A stretch of DNA of 64,000 nucleotides, taken from the NCBI RefSeq assembly GCF_030269925.1, contig NC_085131.1, positions 1,750,001 to 1,814,000 of the forward strand. Reading direction: 5' to 3'. The notes below the pieces were generated by a model. The model searched no databases, was not told the DNA's origin, and was given only the letters and a program-made list of their open reading frames with translations. Position numbers and translations under genes: made by a program. Source of the stretch: Bombyx mori. Taxonomy: Eukaryota > Arthropoda > Insecta > Lepidoptera > Bombycidae. Each line of letters starts with the position of its first letter. Positions within the stretch are counted from its first letter, which is position 1. Positions 31,669 through 43,600 of the stretch are shown piece by piece.

Positions 31669-34124
31669 AAAACGTCCGATCAACTTCATAATTTACATGC
31701 GCATCAAAAACCGATGACGATTCAATAATTTTGTAAGTTCGCTCTAATATCCGCTACTAGCTAGAGCAGTATTGGTAGAGGATAAAATAAGATATAACTA
31801 ATTGTGTAGGTACCTATCTCATTAGTTTAGTTTGCTATTAAACCCTTTTTTTTATGTCCATTGACGCCTTGCTTGTAAAATTTCAATGCGCAATGGATTT
31901 TCATTTATTGACAAAAAAATTATAGTAAGCTGAAAAAATAAAATTAGTAAAAGTTATAATTTAAGGTCACATGTGGTCACAGCGCGGTTGATGGCGGTTT
32001 TCGGAGCTAATAGATATGCCTCCCACCTTGAGACATTAGGTCCGAGTCTCAATTGTAACGTATAGGTAATGGTTGTCTATTCAAATTGGAAGCCATGACT
32101 GCTGTACATTTGATATAGATGCCTCACTCATATTACTTACACGGAAAAACGAAAAGAAAGTGTTATAAATTTCAGTAGGTAATTATAAACAAATAAATGT
32201 GTTTTTTTTAATAGCGCGTATTTATTCGATGGACGCTTCATTAATTATAGCCTACATATTCTTCAGGACCACCATAATCGAGATAATTGTTGGTAGTATT
32301 AACCCAGTGATAGCAAAATGGATCCGCAGACGTACATGTTCCAAATGAACATTCATGATAAGTGTAATTTTTTCTAACTAGGTGCGTCAGCAAATGATTA
32401 TGTTAAGATGAAAAAAAATGTTAAAAAAATGTTCTCCGTTCAAAAACAAATGTCGAAATGTGAAAGTAGTTTCAATGGCATACGGAAACACATTTTTAAC
32501 CAACAAAAAACACGCAACTCAGACATTTGTTACAGATTTACAATTAGAAAAAATAAATAAAATGCAAAATTTCATAGACCACACAAGCTCCTCTCCCGCT
32601 GTTTTCGAAAATGGCGTCAGGCTGTCAAAACACGGTCAACACAACGATTGATTTATAATGTAACACTCATAGGAACCATGTAGGTGGCTCAAACACGTGT
32701 TCTAAAATATGTTTAAAGAATCAATTTAATATATTATATAATTTACAACCACTAACGAGGCCATGATACGAAATGCAGAGTTTCAAAATTAATTCAATTT
32801 ACTATCAGTGTTGGCGGGAAAGACGACATGTAAAAACAAACCGCGCGGAATTTTAAACTTTTTTTTGTTGTTTTGCGAAGAGTTTTTAGTTCGTTAATTG
32901 CGGACGTTTACGTAATTAGTTTTCTGTGTAAAATATATTGGCGGATTCTTTCTGTATTATCTAATACAGATGAATGGATTACACAGTAAGTTGGTGTGGC
33001 TAATATTTTAGTGTAGCTAATTCTGTAAGTCTTTTAGTTCGTATTTTAAGCAGTAGGCGTGCCCCGCTGCTTTGCCTGACGCAAATTCCGAATTTACTTT
33101 CAATTACAGATTATCATTTATTTACAGTACTATTTGATCATCTCTTCGTCAAATAATTTTAACAAATATTGCTACATGCCAAATAAAAATGATACATCGC
33201 GAGAAGGTTGGCAGATGTGAAATTATTTTGTTGATATTATTTTGTACAGGTATAGAGATACATAAAAGGATAGTTTACGACAGCAAATTCATGTGGCATA
33301 TTGAAAATAACATATTAATATTAAGAAAGAGTCGCTTTCGCATGGCGACGTGTCGCCACGCCGTACACACTACTACTACTACAATAATATAGGCTGTATA
33401 TACATATATACTATCAGATAACGTGGCGACAATAGCCCACGCTCCATTATGATTGTCGCTAATTGTATCAAAACAACAACTGTATCAATTTTCATCACGC
33501 TTTATATTCGCATAGAGAATTAACTTTCATTTTTAATATACATATGTAGAATATATACAAGATATTAGATGTATGTATGTTATGTATGTAGAAGGTATTA
33601 GGTACTGTTCTCACTGCGCCTGAAGGTCGTAGATAAATATCCCGGAATATTTAAAAATCGCGTAAATTAAAAGAATTCACCTGAAAATTACCGATGCCAT
33701 ATACCTATACCAAGAAAGGGGAAAATTATCCAGATTATCAAAATGTATTAGGTAACATGTACTGACTGCCACAACTTTAGGGCAGTAGACATCGCAACGG
33801 TTATTGAAGAGTAAAAAATATTAACGTGGTAGTTGTGAAGAAATTAAAAAAGCTTGGCGTTCTCTCGTACTCTCCCCACTTAAATTCGCGTGCGAAATAA
33901 ATCCAGAATCGAGTCGTTGCGGAGCAGTCTGTGGTCCAGGAACTCGTACGTACAAAATTTGCCATACCTACTCTCAGTGCGAGGTTACGCTGATAGCTTA
34001 AAATAGAAAAGATATTCTGACCACAATAATCAATGGTAAGATAAAAATTTCTACTATTCAGGAGTTCTGTTTAAATTTATATATTTTGGGTCGAGAACTT
34101 CATATTCAGAAACTGACCACTCTG
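31669..34124. other. Spacer, no gene found
   Basis: Mostly AT-rich. 31970-32140 is a very old relative of a BMC1-type tail. ACT trinucleotides lie near 33368. No exon could be argued. ATG followed by GTAAG at 34033 was considered as a first exon of the 45-kb gene and set aside. Confidence 0.3.
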
Positions 34125-34280
34125 CTTTTTTTATTGCTTTAATGGTTGGACAACCTCACGTTCCACCTTAAGACATGAGTTCTAAGTGTCAGTTTTACAT
34201 TACAACGGCTACCCCGCCCTTCAAGCCGAAACACATTACTGCTTCACGGCAGAAATAGGCAGGGTGGTGGTGGTACCACA
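34125..34280 (-). mobile_element. BMC1-like tail, internally deleted
   Basis: The GGAGCCCATAGACATC block is missing; poly-A and the CCGAAACACATTACTGC block remain. Confidence 0.65.
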
Positions 34281-34368
34281 ACTTTTTTCACAAACGCATA
34301 AGGCGTTAATATAATAATATATAATAATAACAATATAATAATATAATCTATCCTAACCATAAGTATTG

Positions 34369-34827
34369 CTGGGCATTTAAAATTAACATTATTATTTATT
34401 GTCATTATTATTAGGGAGTCCAACACTCATATTATAAATATTAGCCTATCCATTAAGTACATGTATTTTCTACATGGATACCAAGTTTCAAGTCATTACT
34501 GGTGGTAGGACCACTTGTGAGTCCGCGCGGATAGGTACCACCGCCCTGCTTATTTCTGCCGTGAAGCAGTAATGCGTTTCGGTTTCAAGGGTGGGGTAGC
34601 CGTTGTAACTATACTGAGACTTTAGAACTTGTATCTCAAGGTGGGTGGCGCGTCTACGTTGTGGATGTCTATGGGCTCCAGTAACCACTTAACATCAGGT
34701 GGGCTGTGAGCTCTCCACCCATCTAAGCAATAAAATAAAATAAAATAAAAGTCAATCGGATGGCATGGTTCAGTAGATATAACTGAACATCCGTAAAAAC
34801 CACTGTAGATTTATATATTAGTATAGA
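34369..34827 (-). mobile_element. Helitron family B split by a SINE tail
   Basis: The body is continuous when 34496-34748 is removed; it ends at the reverse of TCTATACTAATATATAAAT. The 3' CTAG end is lost. Confidence 0.7.
34496..34748 (+). mobile_element. BMC1-like tail inside Helitron
   Basis: Flanked by AAGTCA on both sides (34490-34495 and 34749-34754), a 6-bp target duplication, with TAAAA repeats as tail. It proves that tail-only copies move as 5'-truncated retroposons. Confidence 0.8.
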
Positions 34828-34849
34828 TTTGACTGATTTTCTTTCTTCT

Positions 34850-35045
34850 TCTTTCTTCCCTATTACCCTCTGCTGGAGTGTAGGGCTCGAATCGAATTCT
34901 TCCATTTGCATTGGTCTTGGGCAGTCTGTTCTAGCTCCTTCCACGTCATGCCGAAGAGCACAGTTTCCTGCTCTACTGAGCAACGCCAAATTGTTCTGGG
35001 ACGGCCTCTCTTCCTTTCGCCAGACACTTTCCAGGTCAGTGCTCT
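34850..35045 (-). pseudogene. LINE C-terminal fragment, another family
   Basis: Minus-strand translation gives SGERKRGRPRTIWRCSVEQE and TWKELEQTAQDQCKWKNS, a typical tail of non-LTR reverse transcriptases of insects, then a GAA-rich 3' tail. It is distinct from the RTE blocks above. Confidence 0.6.
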
Positions 35046-35104
35046 CTTGGATAGGTGGGTATCGGGCTTTCTTAATTTATGATCAATCCATTACTTTTTA
35101 CTAG

Positions 35105-35584
35105 CTTCAGACATATGTAGGTATGTTAGTATGTAACGGAATCTTTGAACATGATTTTGACCCCCTTCAAAACGTCGGAGTAACTCGCAATTTGGTATAC
35201 TTATTAAGGACTGATGACAACTCAAAATTATAAAAAAAAATGAAAAAAAATTTTGAAAAAATTAAAATTCAACTAAAAAACGAAAAATAAATAAAAATTT
35301 AATAAAAATCTAACAAAATACGCTTTTATTGAAAATCCAACTAAAAAATAGAAAATAAATTATAATAAATTTGAATTAAAAACAGTATAAGAAAAAATGA
35401 TTTTATTGTAAAAAAGCGTGGAGTGCTTTTCAGAATATTATCAAAATAACCCTTCTACTCATATCTGTTCATAAAATATTTATAACTACTGATACCATGC
35501 ACCCCACGTTTTTTTACAATAAAACCAATTTTTTCTTACACTATTTTTAATTCAAATTTATTAAAATTATAACTATTATTTATT
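35105..35584. other. A-rich low-complexity spacer
   Basis: 35225-35400 is made of AAAAT-type runs, and AAAAAGCGTGG/CCACG-TTTTTT sequences at about 35411 and 35502 are in inverted order, suggesting an old palindromic repeat. Confidence 0.35.
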
Positions 35585-35850
35585 ACCATCACACCTGCAC
35601 CAGCTACCGGAATTTATTCATATCATCTAGAACCGCTGCGTTCATCGACATTGCGTTTCCAAAGATCTTTTATGCCACGTACCATCCAGATTTGGAATGA
35701 ACTCCCCTCCAAGGTGCTTCTCGAGCGCTATGACATGTCCTTCTTCAAACGAGGCTTACGGAGAGTACTCAATGGTAGGCAGCGGCTTGGCCGCCCCTTT
35801 CTCAGCATCCACCATATAGACTACATAATGAAATTACTTTATTGCCAACT
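35585..35850 (+). pseudogene. LINE ORF2 C-terminal fragment
   Basis: An open stretch carries FMPRTIQIWNELPSKVLLER and YDMSFFKRGLRRVLNGRQRL, the C-terminal block of jockey/CR1-like reverse transcriptases. It is the best preserved of five copies (others at 25.8, 27.9, 40.2 and 56.5 kb). Catalytic domains are absent. Confidence 0.65.
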
Positions 35851-35892
35851 TTTATCTAAATAGATTTAGAAATTTAGGAAAGTCGAAGTTTG

Positions 35893-36330
35893 AAGTCGTC
35901 GTGGCCTAACAGATAAGACGTCCGGTGAATTCGTATTGAGCGATGCACCGGTGTTCGAATCTCAGGCGGGTACCAATTTTTCTAATGAAATACGTACGCA
36001 ACAAATGTTCACGATTGACTTCCACGGTGAAGGAATAACATCGTGTAATAAAAATGAAACTCGCAAAATTATAATTTGCATAATGACTGGTGGTAGGACC
36101 TCTTGTGAGCCCGCGCGGGTGAGTACAACCACTCTGCCTATTTCTGCCGTGAACCACTAATGCGTTTCGGTTTAAAGGGTGGGGCAGCCGTTGTAACTAT
36201 ACTTGAGACCTTAGAACTTATATCTCAAGGTGGGTGGCGCATTTACGTTATGGATGTCTATGGGCTCCAGTAACTACTTAACACCAATTGGGCTGTGAGC
36301 TTATCCACCCATCTAAGCAATAAAAAAAAA
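35893..36330 (+). mobile_element. Composite tRNA-headed SINE, full length
   Basis: Box A (TGGCCTAACAG) and box B (GTGTTCGAATCTC) are about 50 nt apart, followed by the spacer, TTTGCATAATGACTGG and the whole tail to AAGCAATAAAAAAAAA. It is the plus-strand reference copy. Confidence 0.8.
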
Positions 36331-37125
36331 TTGTTTTATGCGGTATAGATTGTACCATGCAGTGCAGTCCGCCTGCCATACGTTATAAGTTTTTTGACAC
36401 TATTGAGGCTGACCCTAAATCTGGCCGCCTTAGGCATAGGCCTACCGGGTTTTAGGGTAAATCCGCCACTGATAGCACCTGTCATAAGGAATAAGGTGTA
36501 ATTTACAATTTGCGTACGAACAACGTTAGAGACACATTACACACGCGTGCTATCCATACATGTTCCTAATTGTACCTTATTATAAATTAACACGAACCCC
36601 AGCTATTTGTATTTGAAGTGACAAAGATAAACGATAAATATAAAATAAATTTTAATTCGGTTCACAAGGTGTCCACGTCGCAGCTGTTTTCCTTCGAATT
36701 GTCATGTTTGTATTTGTCTAATAAAATTTATTGCTTGTGAATAATATGCTTATGTAGATACCGCTTTCGACTAAGGTTCGCTCAGTCTACACGTCTGCGA
36801 GAGTTTTTGAAGTTTTTGCGATCGAAAAAATAATATGACGTCACGTAGACGCTGCTTACATTATGAAACTAAACATAACTAAGCCTATAAGTTTAAAACT
36901 ATTAAAAACAACAATGGCGGTAATACTAGTGGTAGAACTAGGTGGTAGGTAGGAAATCAATACTCGAGAGGCGGTACGAAATGCCTTTGAAGAGTCTATT
37001 GGATCTCATACACCTGAATTCTTCAAGAAGAGTAGTGACATATTACCACTGCGCTGGCAGAAACGCAGTGATACTAAAGGTTCATATTTTGATTGACCGA
37101 TATGAAACGAATGATGAATGAATGA
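36331..37125. other. Spacer
   Basis: 36380-36480 (GGCCGCCTTAGGCATAGGCC) looks like a repeat end, but I cannot place it. Nothing coding. Confidence 0.3.
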
Positions 37126-37360
37126 TTTACTGGTGGTAGCACCTCTTGTCAGTCCGCACTGGTAGGTACCACCACCCTGCCTATTTTGTACCGTGCAGCA
37201 GTAATGCGGGGCATCCGTTGTACTGTAAAAACTGAGACCTTAGAAGTATTATCTCAAGGTAGGTGGCTTAATTTACGTTATACATGTCTATGGGCTTCGG
37301 TAGCCACTTAACAGCAGGCGGGCCTTGAGCTCGTCCACCTAACTTAGCAATTAAAAAAAA
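37126..37360 (+). mobile_element. BMC1-like tail
   Basis: Complete but diverged, with a deletion before GGGGCATCCGTTGTAC. Confidence 0.75.
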
Positions 37361-37842
37361 CAGCATTGTACTAACGCGGTTATTATGTAAGAAAATAAAT
37401 TGAATTGTAATGTGTACAATAAATGCTCGAGATAAGTCAAACAATGTGCACGCGGAAGTCTGTGTCCGAAACGCCGCGTGTCCTAGTCTGAGCGCGCTCG
37501 CCGTGTGGTACAAAGCATAAGCTCATGAGCACAAATAAATAACAAAATTAAAATTGACGCAATAAAAAAATGTATGTCATTTTAAAACTTTTAAAAAAAA
37601 TTGGCTAACTAATAATTAGCAAACAGGACTAACAATTAACTTCGTCGTTTTTCAAACCCTCTTCATTCCGGTCAGAATATTAGAGTGGAGTTATAAAATG
37701 ATTGTGTCATCATCGAATATCCTTGGGCCGGCGGTCTACTCCTAACATAATAATATGCAGGCCGCCAAGTCCAACATACCCCGCGTGCCCCCTAGGCGCC
37801 TCGTAGGAGGTTTGGCCAGTTGCCCGCTAAAAAAACATTAGC
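37361..37842. other. Spacer
   Basis: A GC-rich patch at 37730-37815 (GCCCCCTAGGCGCCTCGTAG) may be a degraded repeat. No gene. Confidence 0.3.
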
Positions 37843-37980
37843 ATCAGTCCTTGATGCGGTCGTGCAAATATTCAAGTTGATCGGACTTGTATAAGTCAAC
37901 CAGAATGTCGTTAAAAGATTTCATTACATACAATCAACCAAACATACATACGTACCAAGCTAATAAAAGCATGCTAATGT
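37843..37980 (+). repeat. Dispersed repeat E
   Basis: It matches 21518-21665 in order and orientation, including CATACATACGTACC-AAGC and TAATAAAAGC. Confidence 0.5.
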
Positions 37981-38383
37981 GTAGTGCTAAGTCCTCAAAT
38001 ATCTTTGTAAATCACAAAGCACGCAATAAACAATGAACATTAATTTTAGAAGCTCTGTTTGCTGAAATTCCTTCTCTAAACTAGAATTTTTAAATCGCTT
38101 CCGCTTATATCCTGTACCGGACGATAATTATAGCGCGTGTTTTTAATGGTCCAAACTTTATAACAGTCTTTACTTCGATCTAAGCTTACCGTTCCTGATG
38201 CTTGCTATTATAAAAACGACATTATAATGTGTCCAAAATAACTCACCCGTTTGTCTTTCATAATACGTAATTCTTAGTTGAGAACGTCCGAACCAACACT
38301 CACTCGTAGTAAATACCTCGAAACGACCTCGACTCCACTCAAACTTTTTGCGGTGGAAGGATTGCTGGTGACTTAGAGGCCTT

Positions 38384-38530
38384 CCCTGTTTCAACAGGAA
38401 AGGTGGGCGAGTACAGGCCCACCTAGCAGGGGTGGGATTTGCTAACAGCTGCCAGAGCGCCTCCGAAGGAGACTTATCAGCTCAAGGGCACTCGCTTCGC
38501 TAATCAAAAAACTCAGTGGCCTGATGTGCC
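38384..38530 (-). mobile_element. Bm1-related SINE variant
   Basis: On the minus strand it carries CTCCTTCGGAGGCGCTC, TAGCAAATCCCACCCC and GCCCACCT, the tail seen at 13.3 kb. The maT mariner begins about 45 bp further. Confidence 0.6.
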
Positions 38531-38574
38531 TCCACTCAACAAAGGGGTAGGCTCAGGATCATATTCTTATTATA

Positions 38575-39881
38575 CCTAGTCAGGTCATAAATTCTGTCAC
38601 ATGTTTAATGTAAAATAATTGAAACAAGTTTATTCATTATGTAACCATTCATATACCAAAATGAACTTAACAAAACATAGATTCTTATGACACTAAAGTT
38701 TATTCAAAATGACCTCTGTGATTTTGAATACAGGCCTTCAATCTGCGTGGCCAGTCGTCTATCGCAGCACGAACAAGGTCCATGTCAATATCGGCGGCTG
38801 CCTTAATCAAGGATGTCTTGAGTGACTCCAAATTGGGATGAGGCTTTGAGCACGCCTTTTCCTGCAAGTGTTGCCATATCTTGTAATCTAACGGATTCAA
38901 ATCTGGACTGGAGGAGGGCCAGTCTTCGTGCCGGATGAAGTCGATTTCACGCGCCATCAGCCAGTCTTGTGTGCTCTTCGCTCTATGAGCTGGCGCCGAA
39001 TCTTGTTGGAATACACAGTGCCTGTTATTGAACATGGTATGAGAAACAGGTTCCACAAGGTTCGTCGGGACTGTATTTTGATACACAACTGCATTCGTTT
39101 TTACACCTTTCTCACAAAAATGTACCTCTGTTAAGCCCCAATAAGAAACTCCCAACCATACCATGAGCGAGGATGGAAAATGACCTCGTTGGACACGCGG
39201 AATACGGTTGCTCGCTTCTTCACTACTGTGTGCGTACACCTTATCATTTTGTTTGTTGTAGCTCTCTTCTACGGTAAAAATTTTTTCATCCGAAAAAAGA
39301 ATTTCCCGATATTTTTTTCCCGCGTACCGCTTCAACAAAGCGCGGCATCTCTTCAGTCTCAGGTCCATTAGACGAGCATTCAAACGATGTCCTGTTTTTC
39401 TTCGATATGCCCGAAGCCCTAAGTCTTCATTTAACACCCTTTTCACCGTGGTTCTGCTTAACCCCATCTGAAGGGCCAACAGTTTCTGCTTACGTTTGAG
39501 ATTTCTTTGAATTCGCGCCTTCACAGCTTTTATCACTGCTGGAGTCCTAACAGACCGAGGGCGACCACTTCTTGACCTGTCATCTACACTAGAGTCTTCA
39601 TTATATCGTTTGATGGTACGATAAACGAATCTTTTGGTTATATTAAAATTTTTCAGTATGTTAAAAATTTGAATTGGCGCGTAACCGCAACGATGCAATG
39701 CAATAACTGCAACACGGTCTTCTTTAAGCGTCCACTCCATATTTAAAAATGAGTAAAATTCTAAATGTATACATTTTTATTTTCATGAACAATTCGAAAT
39801 TCGAATTCAATAAACTTTTTCGTGGCCAGCATTCTAAAAGAAAAGTTTTTACTGTGTGACAATACTTATGACCTGACTAGG
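38575..39881 (-). mobile_element. maT mariner element, complete, 1307 bp
   Basis: Ends are CCTAGTCAGGTCATAA on both sides in inverted orientation, extended imperfectly by TGTCACA. TA dinucleotides flank both ends (38573-38574 and 39882-39883), the expected target duplication. A single open frame fills the interior. Length, ends and frame suggest it could still be mobile. Confidence 0.9.
38700..39740 (-). CDS. maT-type mariner transposase (DD37D)
   Basis: 346 residues from ATG to stop, without breaks. The N-terminal half has two helix-turn-helix regions (about 8-46 and 66-105) separated by a GRPRS motif (59-63), which bind the inverted repeats. The catalytic triad is FSDEK (D151), QQDSAPAH (D247) and SPDLNPLD (D285); exactly 37 residues separate the second and third D, which defines the maT group described from Bombyx and other insects. 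The enzyme would cut and paste the element into TA sites. The DLNPLD ending with D instead of E separates it from Tc1 (DD34E). The start gives the usual family length. Activity is not shown by sequence alone. Confidence 0.93.
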   Translation of the reverse strand: MEWTLKEDRVAVIALHRCGYAPIQIFNILKNFNITKRFVYRTIKRYNEDSSVDDRSRSGRPRSVRTPAVIKAVKARIQRNLKRKQKLLALQMGLSRTTVKRVLNEDLGLRAYRRKTGHRLNARLMDLRLKRCRALLKRYAGKKYREILFSDEKIFTVEESYNKQNDKVYAHSSEEASNRIPRVQRGHFPSSLMVWLGVSYWGLTEVHFCEKGVKTNAVVYQNTVPTNLVEPVSHTMFNNRHCVFQQDSAPAHRAKSTQDWLMAREIDFIRHEDWPSSSPDLNPLDYKIWQHLQEKACSKPHPNLESLKTSLIKAAADIDMDLVRAAIDDWPRRLKACIQNHRGHFE

Positions 39882-39883
39882 TA

Positions 39884-40490
39884 TAGCCATTTCACCTCAG
39901 TTGAGGTGAGGAAGCGACTGTCAAGCTCAATGTAAGGCGATTATATAATGTTCGCTCATGCGTGCTAAAAGAGCTATGTAAGTATAGAATATGAATTACG
40001 CTACCTCAAGCTGATCCTTAATGTTACCTCGATTGCTGTTGGAAGAAGTTAGTATTTTAGCGCGGAGCAAGTATCAATAATTCACAGAATAATTGTGTAC
40101 CCGTTTTTTCAAGGTGCGCCGTCATAACTACTGCATTACTCCTAGTTCATTTACTAGAAATTTCTGTTTTTTCTGGCAGGCGAGCATACAGCCTATTTAA
40201 TGGTAAGTGGTCACTGTCGCTCACGGGCATGAACCTATGGGATGCCTATTGGACAGTAACAAAACCACAATCTTCATATATATCTTCCATCTTCCATCTT
40301 CGCTGAAGAGATAAAATACCTACGCACGTTTTTACACTTATAATGCAGTTTTAATATTTTATTAATATGATTTTATATTCATTCCATCTCGGATAGGTGA
40401 CATTTGAACGCCATTGCAAAACTTGAGTACATGACGCCATGTTAGGCTACAAAGACGACTTGAAATTATACGAGAATAACCTTCATTCTA
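39884..40490. other. Spacer with LINE scrap
   Basis: 40165-40245 is the 3' non-coding end of the LINE seen at 25.8 kb (minus strand). The rest is not recognised. Confidence 0.35.
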
Positions 40491-40607
40491 ATACTGGTGG
40501 TAGGACCTCTTGTGAGTCCGCACGGGTAGGTACCACCACTCTGCCAGTTTCAGCCGTGAAGCAGTAATACGTTTCGGTTTGAAGGGCGAGGCAGCCGTTG
40601 TAATTAT

Positions 40608-43600
40608 CATCATCATCATCATCAGCCTGCGGCAGTCCACTGCTGGACATAGGCCTCCCCCAAAGCTCGCCACTGAACCCGATCTTCGGTTCTACGCATC
40701 CAGTTACTGCCAGCTGCCTTGCGCAGGTCGTCGCTCCATCTAGCAGGAGGGCGTCCCACACTACGTTTGCCGGTTCGCGGTCTCCACTCCAGAACACGTC
40801 TACCCCAACGGTTATCGGTTCTGCGACATATGTGACCAGCCCACTGCCACTTCAGCTTACTAACTCTGCGAGCTATATCGATCACTTTGGTTTTTGCCCG
40901 AATGACCTCATTGCGTATTCGGTCTCGCAATGACAAACCGAGCATAGCTCGCTCCATAGCTCGCTGAGTAACTTTTAATTGGTGGACTAGTCGCACAGTC
41001 AGTGTCCACGTTTCGGCTCCGTAGGTAAGCACGGGTAGGACGCACTGATTATAGACCTTTGTCTTCAGACATTGTGGTATGGGCGACGAAAAGACCTGAC
41101 GAAGCTTCCCGAACGCTGCCCAGCCCAACTGAATCCTTCTGGTCACTTCCTTCTCAAAGTTGTTTCTACCTAGTTGTAGGGTCTGTCCCAGGTAGACATA
41201 CTCTTGAACAACTTCGAGAGGTGTACCGCCAACATCGATTGGTCTCGGAATGACGTTTCCGTTAAACATTACCTTGGTTTTATCCAAGTTCATTCCGAGG
41301 CCAACCCGTTGGGATGCAGCATTAAGGCTGTGCACCATTTCTTGTAAGTCCTGCAGCGATTCCGCCATGATGACGATATCATCGGCAAAGCGAAGATGTG
41401 AGATGTACTCGCCGTTTATGTTAATGCCGCGTCCGTTCCAGTCCAGAGTCTTGAAAACGTCCTCCAGTGCGTTTGTAAACAGTTTCGGGGATATAATATC
41501 CCCCTGTCTTACACCTCTGCGCAACTGGATTGGTCTCGTCTGGTCTTTCTGTACTTGGACGGTCATTGTAGCGGCATCGTACAGGCATCTTAGTGCATCG
41601 ATGTATCGCCAGTCAGCTTGACACCGCTGCAAAGATTCCAGAACAGCCCAGGTCTCGATCGAGTCAAAGGCTTTCTCGTAGTCCACAAACGCCAGACATA
41701 GTGGCAGATTATACTCTTCAGTCTTCTGTATAATCTGCCGAACTGTGTGAATGTGGTCCACGGTACCAAATCCTCTTCGGAATCCTGCCTGTTCCGGAGG
41801 CTGGAAGTCGTCAAGTCTCTGAGCAAGACGATTCGTTATGACTCTCGAAAACAATTTGTAGACGTGGCTCAGGAGCGAGATGGGGCGATAATTCTTTAAA
41901 AGTGTTTTATCTCCTTTCTTAAAGAAAAGGACAACTATGCTCCTGCTCCACGCCCTTGGGGTTTTACCGGTAAAGAGGACAGTGTTGAAGAGCTTCTGGA
42001 GCTCCCTAATAACAGGAAGACCTCCTGCTTTCAAGAGCTCAGAAGTAACACCATCCTCCCCCGGGGCCTTTCCGTTTTTAAGATTTTCAAGAGCCATCCC
42101 GATCTCGTCTACACTAATCTGTGGCAGCTCGTCGGTGTAGTGGCGGGACAGTGTGGCTCGGACATCTGCTGGGTCGGAGACAGGCTTAGTTGCTTTGGAA
42201 GTATAGAGGCCTCCGTAGAAGTCCTCAAGTTCCTTGAGAATCTCCGGTTTGGAGGCGAGAATTTGGCCATCCTTTTTGGTCAGTTTTGTAAGGTGGCTTT
42301 TACCAAGAGGCTGCACGAACACCTTGGCTCCTCGGTTTTGCTCGATTGCGTCATTGATCCGCTGAGTATTGTACCGTCGGAGATCGCGTCGTACCAGCGT
42401 CCTGATTTTCTTATTAAGAGCCACCTTCTCTGATTGTGTGGCCTGTGTGTTTTCTCGCCTTTCTTCCATTAGCCGGAGAGTCTCGGATGATAACTTTGAT
42501 GTTCTGCCTGTACGACCCTTTGGACACAGTCTCTGTCCCTCCTGTCTCAGTGTCCTCACCACGCCATCTAAGGCCTCGTCTACGTCTGTGGTGGTTTCCA
42601 AGGCAGCGAATCGGTTGTGGAGATCTAGCTGGAATTGCTCCGGATCTACAGCCATGTGATGTAGGCTGGGTCGAAGCGTAGACTTTATTAGACGAGTGCG
42701 TTCTAACTTGAAGTCCATATTCAGTGTGCCTCTGACAAGTCGGTGATCACTACCGGTATTGAACCTGCTGATCACAGAGACATCCCTGAATATATGCTTC
42801 TTGTCCGTCATAATAAAGTCTATCTCGTTTTTCGTCACAGTGTCGGGGCTTAGCCAAGTCCACTTCCTTTGTGGCTTCTTTTTAAAGAACGAGTTCATTA
42901 GAAAGAGCCTCTCACGCTGAAGGAAGTTGACTAGCATTTGCCCCCTGTGGTTCCTACATCCATAACCGAAGGATCCTAGCACCGATTCGTCGCAAGTCTG
43001 TACTCCCACTTTAGCGTTAAAATCTCCCATGACAACATTGAAGTGGGCTTTTGTGGTATCGTGCAGAGCCCTGGTGATATCGTCGTACACAATCTCCACA
43101 TCGTCATCCGAGTATGACGAAGTCGGTGCGTATACTTGCACCACCTTAAGAGAGTACCTTTCGGTGAGCTTAATTACGAGATACGCTACCCGTGTCGACA
43201 CACTGGATACCTCTATAATGTTGTCCGTCAGGATTTTATTGACGAGAAAGCCAACTCCACCTTGTCCAGGTTGGTCTCCTTCCCGGAAGTAGAATAGGTG
43301 GCCTGAGTCCAGAGTTATGACGTCATCCCCCTGTCTTCGGACTTCGCACAACCCTAGTACGTGCCATCGTATCCTTCCTAATTCCGCTTCCAGTTCCTCA
43401 ATATGTTCGTCAAGCCGCAGGGTCCGGGTATTGAGAGTCGCCAGGGTCATTTGGTGGTAGCTGTCCGTAGCCCGGGGATTCTTCGCACCCCCTGCCTTAC
43501 CGTTACCATGACTGCTACCGTAGCCAGGGATAGTAAAGCTGCCGGGAACTGGGGGCCGTTTTTTATTTGTAGCTGCCATAAGGGGGGGTTATGCCGTAAT

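Noticed and set aside
34033..34040. ATG directly followed by GTAAG as first exon of the 45-kb gene
   Set aside because: It is 12 kb away with several intact transposons between; the 45230 ATG has a TATA box, initiator and perfect donor close by.
40622..43579. Many plus-strand open frames across this region
   Set aside because: They are shadows of the minus-strand RTE frame, with no coding logic of their own.
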